A stretch of DNA of 6,813 nucleotides from an uncultured Sphingobacteriales bacterium. Lineage in GTDB: Bacteria; Bacteroidota; Bacteroidia; Chitinophagales; Chitinophagaceae. Position numbers and translations under genes: made by a program. Location: contig CAMPKG010000188.1 of assembly GCA_946887085.1 (NCBI GenBank), positions 1 to 6,813 of the forward strand, written 5' to 3'. This document shows positions 1-4,656 of this stretch, one piece after another. Each line of letters starts with the position of its first letter. The stretch's first letter is position 1. The notes under the pieces are model-generated. The model was not told the DNA's origin. It saw nothing but the letters and a program-made list of their open reading frames with translations, and did not search any database.

Positions 1-1212
1 AACGTGAAATGGAAAGCCATTGAAAATCTTGACAAATACCTGGAGCAATTCGAAAGCAATTTCACGGCACGCGGAGGAAAGGTGATATGGGCCGAAACTG
101 CGGAGGATGCCCTACAGGCCGTACTGGCTATTTGCAAAGAAAAAAATACGAAACAGGTAGTTAAGTCGAAATCGATGGTGACCGAAGAGATACACCTGAA
201 CGACTTTCTCGCCAAACACAATATCGATTCTGTAGAAACAGACCTTGGAGAATATATACAACAGCTGGACGGCGAAGCACCATACCATATCGTAACACCG
301 GCGATGCATAAGAGCAAAGAGGATGTTGCGAAGTTGTTTCATGAAAAGCTTGGTGTCGAGCCTCATCTCAGCCCGACAGAACTGACACAAATAGCACGCA
401 AGAATCTTCGCGAAAAATATACGTCTTCGGAGGTAGGTATCACCGGAGGCAATTTTCTGATCGCAGATACCGGCGCTGTCTGCGTTAGTGAGAATGAAGG
501 CAATGGAAGACTATCGACTGCCTTCCCCAGAACACACATTGCCATTGTAGGCATCGAGAAAATGTTGCCTTCGATAAATGATCTTTCGCTTTTCTGGCCA
601 TTGCTGGCTACATATGGTACCGGGCAAAATGTTACTGTATACAACACGATCTTCACAGGCGGAAAACAACCTGGCGAAACGGACGGGCCGGAGGAGATGT
701 ACGTAATACTTCTGGACAACGGACGCACGAATTTGCTGCGCAAAGAAGTACGTGAAAGTATGTACTGTATCCGTTGCGGTTCCTGCCTCAATGCCTGCCC
801 GGTTTATAAAAATATTGGTGGCCATGCCTACGGCACTACATATAGCGGACCCATCGGGTCGGTTATATCCCCTCATCTTAAAGACATCAGCGATTTCAAG
901 CACCTGAGCTACGCCTCGAGCCTTTGCGGCAATTGTACTGAGGTTTGTCCGGTAAAGATCAACATTCACGAGATGTTGCTGGAAAACCGCCACATAGCTG
1001 TGCAGGATGGCTTCAGCGATATGAACGAATCGCTGGGGTGGAAAACGTGGAAAATGGCTATGCTCAATCGTTTCATGATGAATGCCGCTGGGGCAGGCGT
1101 AAAAAATAAAGTGGTAAACATCTTGTTCAGGAAAAGCTGGGTAGACACACGTGGTCAGCTCCAGTTCGGCAAATCATTCAACCAGCTCTGGAAAGAACGC
1201 AGCAAGCAATAG
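1..1212 (+). CDS. lutB: LutB-type lactate utilization iron-sulfur protein, 5' truncated by window edge
   Basis: Iron-sulfur subunit of the LutABC (YkgEFG) system, which oxidises L-lactate to pyruvate in the cytoplasm. The reading frame is open to the window edge. GTG at 4-6 could be read as a start, but the first visible residues (WKAIENLDKYLEQFE) correspond to a stretch well inside family members, which are usually about 455-475 residues; some 60 N-terminal residues are therefore probably upstream. Numbering from base 4 gives 402 residues. A LUD domain fills about 10-240, with VKSKSMVTEEI near 52-62 and GITGGNFLIADTGAV near 144-158. A ferredoxin-like region follows: CxxCxxCxxxCP at C255, C258, C261, C265 and a second motif at C308, C311, C315, where serine stands at the position of the first cysteine, as is usual in LutB. 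The C-terminal tail (about 330-400) resembles the LutB-specific DUF3390 region. The next gene follows after 6 bases and is not lutC. Identification is firm; the start is not visible. Confidence 0.93.
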   Translation, partial: NVKWKAIENLDKYLEQFESNFTARGGKVIWAETAEDALQAVLAICKEKNTKQVVKSKSMVTEEIHLNDFLAKHNIDSVETDLGEYIQQLDGEAPYHIVTPAMHKSKEDVAKLFHEKLGVEPHLSPTELTQIARKNLREKYTSSEVGITGGNFLIADTGAVCVSENEGNGRLSTAFPRTHIAIVGIEKMLPSINDLSLFWPLLATYGTGQNVTVYNTIFTGGKQPGETDGPEEMYVILLDNGRTNLLRKEVRESMYCIRCGSCLNACPVYKNIGGHAYGTTYSGPIGSVISPHLKDISDFKHLSYASSLCGNCTEVCPVKINIHEMLLENRHIAVQDGFSDMNESLGWKTWKMAMLNRFMMNAAGAGVKNKVVNILFRKSWVDTRGQLQFGKSFNQLWKERSKQ

Positions 1213-1218
1213 CAACCC

Positions 1219-2529
1219 ATGGCACCGCTGCTGATATACACCCAGAATACTTCCGCCAGGCTGGTGTATGTCCTTGATTGGTTGTTTGGCGAGCGTCTGG
1301 GAATTGATTACAGGCTTGTTCAGGAGGATGCGAAACCCGGTAGTTATTCGTTCGCCATTTCTTATGGAATCGCTCGTCCTGATTGCCTCTCAATTCCCGA
1401 TGCAGGATTGCTTTGGCAAAACGGTGTTGAACATGTTGATATAATTAGCGGAGCGTGGAAAGGTGTTCCTACATTATTCCATAAATCGGAAAGCGCCCAT
1501 TCCGTTCCGTTCGATCTGTTTTCAGCAATTTTCTTTTTATTGTCGAGGTACGAAGAATATTATCCATTCATCCCGGATCGGCACAACCGGTATCCGCCAC
1601 AGGAAAGTGTGTTATACCACTGGCTTGACAGGCCGATCGTGGATGAGTGGATTGGTATAATAAAAAGGGAATTGATTAACGCAGGCGTTTCGCTGAATGA
1701 AAACCCTTTCTCATTCCTGCCAACCTACGATATTGATATTGCCTGGTCTTACAAATACAAAGGCGTTGCCCGAACCATTGGCGCATCAGTACGGGACCTG
1801 GTTAAAGGCAATTCCAAAAATATGCGTACGAGGTTCTCTGTGCTATCGGGTAAGACGGATGATCCTTATGATAGCTTTTCGGCCTTAGAACGTATTCACC
1901 AACAAAATGCTATTTCGCCGGTTTATTTTATTCTTGCAGCTTTACGTACCACTGCTTTTGATAAGAACATTCCCCCCTCCAACCTACAGATGCGTTCGCT
2001 GACGCAACGCCTTGCAGAAAAAGGTACCGTTGGCATTCATCCTTCGTACTACACAGGCGAAAGACCGGAGCAATTAACGTCAGAGAAAAGAGAGTTGGAA
2101 AGAATTATCGATGCGCCGGTAACTATCTCCAGGCAGCACTATATCAAGCTTCACCTGCCCGCTACTTATCATACACTGCTCGCGAACAACATCACTGATG
2201 ACTACAGCATGGGTTACGGCAGTAAGTCAGGGTTTCGAGCAGGCACCGGTTGCTCATTTTTGTGGTATGATCTTTCACTGGAGCGTCCTGCACCGTTGAG
2301 GATTCACCCATTCTGCTTTATGGATACAACGGCGCATTATGATGAAGGCTTGACGTCGGAGCAGGCTTTTTTAAAATTAGATTCGTATGCCAATATACTA
2401 CAGCAAACGAACAGTCGGCTGGTGACTGTATTTCACAATTTCTCTTTGGGTACTGATAAGGAGTGGAAAGGGTGGAGGGAACTGTACGAAAAATTTATTG
2501 CCTGCCACGCCCGTTTCTTTATTTCTTGA
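1219..2529 (+). CDS. Polysaccharide deacetylase-like protein (DUF7033 plus NodB-like fold)
   Basis: A 436-residue protein resembling the large Bacteroidota 'polysaccharide deacetylase family' proteins. The N-terminal part (1 to about 140, opening LLIYTQNTSARLVYVLDWLF) looks like DUF7033. The rest is a divergent NodB/CE4-like domain: TYDID with D171 and D173, GIHPSYY with H274, SRQHY with H307, GFRAGT at 338-343, HPFCFMD with H363 and D369, and FHNFSLG with H406. CE4 enzymes remove acetyl groups from N-acetyl sugars using a metal held by Asp-His-His. Here the second His of HxxxH is Tyr278, so catalysis is uncertain. No signal peptide or membrane segment is visible, which suggests a cytoplasmic protein or an envelope-precursor substrate (inference). 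The start ATG gives the expected family N-terminus; no ribosome binding site is evident, as is common in this phylum. It lies 6 bases after lutB, suggesting co-transcription, and its last 11 bases overlap the end of the convergent gene. Family is clear; substrate unknown. Confidence 0.85.
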   Translation: MAPLLIYTQNTSARLVYVLDWLFGERLGIDYRLVQEDAKPGSYSFAISYGIARPDCLSIPDAGLLWQNGVEHVDIISGAWKGVPTLFHKSESAHSVPFDLFSAIFFLLSRYEEYYPFIPDRHNRYPPQESVLYHWLDRPIVDEWIGIIKRELINAGVSLNENPFSFLPTYDIDIAWSYKYKGVARTIGASVRDLVKGNSKNMRTRFSVLSGKTDDPYDSFSALERIHQQNAISPVYFILAALRTTAFDKNIPPSNLQMRSLTQRLAEKGTVGIHPSYYTGERPEQLTSEKRELERIIDAPVTISRQHYIKLHLPATYHTLLANNITDDYSMGYGSKSGFRAGTGCSFLWYDLSLERPAPLRIHPFCFMDTTAHYDEGLTSEQAFLKLDSYANILQQTNSRLVTVFHNFSLGTDKEWKGWRELYEKFIACHARFFIS

Positions 2530-3238
2530 TGTAGACGCGCGTGCCTACACCAACGAAGGTATAGAGCTCTTCGATATCCCTGTTTTTCAGAGCAACGCAG
2601 CCATCGGTCCAGTTGACGCCCATCTCTATCATATCGTCGCCACCTTTCCAGATGCCGTGGATGCCGATATCTCCCCCTATGCGGGCTGTTTTAGGAATGA
2701 GCCCCTGGTCTTTAAGCCGGTTGAATTTTATCCTGGTAGAATCCGTAGGATAGCTCAACAGCATGAACTTGGTGTATTTCGAATTCGGGTTTTTATTCGT
2801 GATCTTAAACCAGCCTTCCGGGGTGCAACGGTCACCTTCCATACGCTTATCAAGCTTGGGATTGGGGCCGAATACAGCGCGGTAATTCCTTACCATCCGT
2901 TTCTTATAAAAAACCTGGACACAATATCTCGACTTATCCACAAACACTAAAACCGAGTCCTTATTGATGGTATCAGGACGTATAGCTACCCGGTAGCCTG
3001 TTCTAAGTGATTTGGGTACGATGGTAGTTTCGGTGATCCTCATCGAGCCCTGTGTGTATTGAACTTCGCGAATAATATTTCCTTTCCCGTCACTGTATTC
3101 TTTTGTGACCTTAAGGTTCCTGGGGATGTCAATATTCTTAATTTCCTGAGAGTAAGCAGGCAGAAATGCCAGCGTGATAAATGCTGACATGATAATTTTT
3201 AAGCCACTTAATCCTCTTCCGGTACGGCCTTGCTGCAT
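2519..3238 (-). CDS. Exported L,D-transpeptidase-fold (YkuD) family protein
   Basis: A 239-residue YkuD-domain protein that should act in the periplasm on peptidoglycan peptides, making L,D-crosslinks or cutting peptide bonds at diaminopimelate. I chose ATG at 3238-3236 because it yields a signal peptide: basic start (MQQGRTGRGLSGLK), hydrophobic core IIMSAFITLAFLPA, then AYSQ with probable cleavage before Gln. The frame stays open to an ATG at 3394, but that adds 52 residues unlike any secretion signal and runs into the neighbouring gene. A region of about 60 residues of unknown role (YSDGKGNIIREVQYTQG) precedes the catalytic domain, which starts near residue 95. The active site shows G-I-H194-G and WTDGC214VALKNRDIEEL. 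Cys214 is the expected nucleophile and His194 its partner. The motif is TDGCVAL rather than the classic SHGCxR, resembling YafK/DpaA-like relatives, some of which hydrolyse instead of crosslinking. The 3' end overlaps the deacetylase gene by 11 bases. Fold is confident; the exact reaction is not. Confidence 0.88.
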   Translation of the reverse strand: MQQGRTGRGLSGLKIIMSAFITLAFLPAYSQEIKNIDIPRNLKVTKEYSDGKGNIIREVQYTQGSMRITETTIVPKSLRTGYRVAIRPDTINKDSVLVFVDKSRYCVQVFYKKRMVRNYRAVFGPNPKLDKRMEGDRCTPEGWFKITNKNPNSKYTKFMLLSYPTDSTRIKFNRLKDQGLIPKTARIGGDIGIHGIWKGGDDMIEMGVNWTDGCVALKNRDIEELYTFVGVGTRVYIKK

Positions 3239-3267
3239 AATCTGAGTAGCGTTAAAAAGGAGCCTTA

Positions 3268-3297
3268 CGAAGCTAGTAAAAATCCCAGAAAATGCAA
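3268..3297 (-). promoter_or_regulatory. Bacteroidota-type promoter for the YkuD gene
   Basis: On the minus strand TTG (3297-3295), a 19-base spacer and TAGCTTCG (3275-3268) match the Bacteroidota sigma-ABfr pattern TTG / about 19 / TAnnTTTG with one mismatch in the -7 element. It ends 29 bases before the ATG at 3238, leaving a leader of roughly 20-25 bases. This also supports that ATG over the upstream one, since a promoter here would lie inside the longer reading frame. It is a pattern match only; no transcription data. Confidence 0.45.
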
Positions 3298-3344
3298 GCC
3301 TGTCGCGGTCTTTTAAGAGTACTTTATGATGCCGTCTGACATGT

Positions 3345-3363
3345 GCATTGACCATGGTAACGC
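3345..3363. promoter_or_regulatory. Imperfect inverted repeat upstream of the DtxR-family gene, possible operator
   Basis: GCATTGACCATGGTAACGC has an exact 8-base palindromic core (ACCATGGT, 3351-3358). Flanking half-sites GCATT and AACGC pair at four of five positions if one base (G3350) is bulged. It lies 22 bases before the repressor ATG. DtxR-family repressors usually bind palindromes of about 19-22 bases and often control their own gene, so position and size fit. The core alone is weak evidence: an 8-base palindrome occurs by chance about once in 256 positions. Confidence 0.22.
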
Positions 3364-3380
3364 AGGTTTTCTTATTTTCG
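3348..3380 (+). promoter_or_regulatory. Weak promoter-like site for the DtxR-family gene
   Basis: TTG (3348-3350) and TATTTTCG (3373-3380) resemble the Bacteroidota -33 and -7 elements with one mismatch in the -7 box, but the 22-base spacer is longer than the usual 19 or so. The -7 box ends only 4 bases before the ATG at 3385, so use of this site would give an almost leaderless transcript. It is the best match in the gap, yet it is marginal. Confidence 0.22.
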
Positions 3381-3384
3381 GCCC

Positions 3385-4047
3385 ATGCTTCCATTGAGTT
3401 TCACTGAAGAAAATTATTTAAAGGCTATATATAGTATTCAGCAGCGCAATTCTCCCGGCGAGGTTTCCGTGAACGAAATTTCTGAACGTATGCAAACCAG
3501 GCCGGCAACGGTTACGGATATGCTTCGGAAGCTCTCCGAAAAAAATCTCATCCATTATGAGAAATATAAAAAGGTCACCTTATCTGAATCCGGCACCAGT
3601 CATGCGCTTTCTATACTACGCAAACACCGCCTTTGGGAAACGTTCCTTCATAAAAAACTCAACTTCTCCTGGGACGAGGTGCATGAAGTAGCTGAACAGC
3701 TGGAACACATACATTCACAAAAACTCGTTGACAGGTTAGATGAATTCCTTGGCCACCCGGAATTTGATCCGCACGGAGATCCCATACCGAAACCGAACGG
3801 CGATATGCCCGTATCATCAGCCATCCGGCTGCTCGATGCCGACCTCGATATACAATTAAAGATCGTCGCGGTAAAAGACACCTCAACGGCATTCCTTGTG
3901 CAACTGGAAAGATACGGGCTGGAAATAGGCACACATATAACAGTGACAGAAAAAATGCCTTACGATAATAGTGTTATGGCTATGACAACAAAAGGCGAGG
4001 CCTTCCAGCTATCTGAAAAAATCGCCAACAACCTGTTGGTTGTTTAA
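3385..4047 (+). CDS. DtxR/MntR-family metal-dependent transcriptional repressor
   Basis: A 220-residue cytoplasmic regulator that should bind DNA when loaded with Mn(II) or Fe(II) and repress metal-uptake genes. Domains in order: winged helix-turn-helix (about 5-70; LSFTEENYLKAIY at the start, recognition region RPATVTDMLRKL at 39-50), dimerisation and metal-binding domain (about 71-145), and a FeoA/SH3-like C-terminal domain (about 150-218), so it is a long DtxR/IdeR-type protein, not a short MntR like that of Bacillus. By alignment from memory the DtxR ancillary ligands are present (H81, E85, H100). The primary site has E104, E107, H108, where E104 replaces the DtxR cysteine as in MntR. The N-terminal ligand (Met10 of DtxR, Asp8 of MntR) is Asn10. 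Start: the ATG lies just before the conserved LSxTEENYLKAIY segment. The gene diverges from the YkuD gene, and its TAA directly abuts the stop codon of DUF2480. No metal transporter is in view, so the regulated metal cannot be read from context. Confidence 0.9.
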   Translation: MLPLSFTEENYLKAIYSIQQRNSPGEVSVNEISERMQTRPATVTDMLRKLSEKNLIHYEKYKKVTLSESGTSHALSILRKHRLWETFLHKKLNFSWDEVHEVAEQLEHIHSQKLVDRLDEFLGHPEFDPHGDPIPKPNGDMPVSSAIRLLDADLDIQLKIVAVKDTSTAFLVQLERYGLEIGTHITVTEKMPYDNSVMAMTTKGEAFQLSEKIANNLLVV

Positions 4048-4560
4048 TTATCCCTTCGGTTTCTTATAGATGGGCACGGTTGAGCAGGGCTCACCGTACA
4101 TCAGCGATTTAACTACCGGGCGCAGCCGGTTCGTGATCGCCAGGTACGCCGCATCGGGAATCGGCGTTTCTCCACACCCTTTTATTACAACGCGTTTATC
4201 GTCATACTCGGCAATATCGATCGTTTCAATGCGCTGAAGGATGATGTATTGTTTATGCTGTTCTGCAGTGCCGAAATAAACCTCTGTTGCATGGGGTTGC
4301 AGGTAAGAAGCAGCAAGCATATATGCCCACACAGGTATGATCGCATCCACAGAACAATGTACAGCTACAAATTTGTCTTTGTATTGTGCCCAGTCAACCG
4401 CCTGCAGCGCAGCACGATAGTCCTTCTCTCGCAGTATCATTTCCCTGAACAGAAATGGCTTCAGGTCAAATACGGCCACCTGCTCCTCCGGCGGCACGTA
4501 TTCCGCAAGATCAAGCGTGATGATGCCGCTTTCGGCTACCTTGTTTACAATTGTTTCCAT
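4048..4560 (-). CDS. DUF2480 family protein, function unknown
   Basis: A 170-residue protein that I recognise as DUF2480, a family known to me only from Bacteroidota; its biochemical role is not established. No signal peptide or membrane segment is visible, so it is probably cytoplasmic. Recognisable blocks are METIVNKVAESGIITLDLAEY at the start, LREKDYRAAL (43-52), HCSVDAIIPVWAYML (68-82), KGCGETPIP (127-135) and the C-terminal MYGEPCSTVPIYK (154-166). It has exactly three cysteines, C69, C129 and C159, each within one of these blocks. Family members elsewhere are, as far as I recall and cannot check here, sometimes found near SUF iron-sulfur assembly genes; nothing of that kind is in this window. 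The start ATG gives the normal family N-terminus and length. A promoter-like site lies just upstream, and a terminator separates the gene from ppiD, so it is probably transcribed on its own. Its stop codon follows the convergent gene without a spare base. Confidence 0.88.
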   Translation of the reverse strand: METIVNKVAESGIITLDLAEYVPPEEQVAVFDLKPFLFREMILREKDYRAALQAVDWAQYKDKFVAVHCSVDAIIPVWAYMLAASYLQPHATEVYFGTAEQHKQYIILQRIETIDIAEYDDKRVVIKGCGETPIPDAAYLAITNRLRPVVKSLMYGEPCSTVPIYKKPKG

Positions 4561-4570
4561 ACTATCCCTG

Positions 4571-4603
4571 CAAAATTACGAACTGTTATCTAGCTAAAAC
4601 AAA
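4571..4603 (-). promoter_or_regulatory. Bacteroidota-type promoter for the DUF2480 gene
   Basis: On the minus strand TTTG (4603-4600), a 21-base spacer and TAATTTTG (4578-4571) are followed by the ATG after 10 more bases. The -7 box matches TAnnTTTG exactly; the spacer is slightly long. The leader would be only a few bases. The TTTG lies in the T-rich tail of the terminator of the preceding gene, so the two elements share bases. Confidence 0.42.
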
Positions 4604-4630
4604 ACAGTCCCGCCAGGCGGGACTGTTTTT
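4601..4630 (-). terminator. Strong intrinsic terminator downstream of ppiD
   Basis: AAAACAGTCCCG (4601-4612) and CGGGACTGTTTT (4618-4629) form a perfect 12-base-pair stem with a CCAGG loop. On the minus strand the stem ends in TTTT followed by GTTTT, making a U-rich tail; on the plus strand there is a run of five T (4626-4630). It lies 27 bases past the ppiD stop codon and is therefore most likely the ppiD terminator. On the plus strand it could also stop read-through from the DtxR-family gene entering ppiD in antisense. Confidence 0.85.
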
Positions 4631-4656
4631 AACAATATGTGATTAGTTTTTAATGA

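Noticed and set aside
4..6. GTG as the start codon of lutB
   Set aside because: The encoded sequence begins inside the conserved family region and the frame is open to base 1, so GTG is more likely an internal valine in a gene cut by the window edge.
363..993. Minus-strand open frames of 142 and 160 codons inside lutB
   Set aside because: They are antisense to a clearly conserved iron-sulfur protein and show no recognisable motif.
2531..2548. Small inverted repeat GTAG...CTAC as a terminator between the convergent genes
   Set aside because: The four-base outer stem around a self-complementary ACGCGCGT is within the YkuD coding region, has no T run and is too weak to call.
2498..2950. Plus-strand open frame of 150 codons
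   Set aside because: It runs antisense through the YkuD gene and its translation resembles no protein I know; the minus-strand frame has catalytic motifs and a signal peptide.
3239..3394. Longer YkuD protein starting at ATG 3394 (52 extra residues)
   Set aside because: It would bury the signal peptide, overlap the first codons of the divergent repressor gene and place the best promoter inside the coding region.
4249..4593. Plus-strand open frame of 114 codons over DUF2480
   Set aside because: It is antisense to a recognised family and its translation is low in structure, with no motif.
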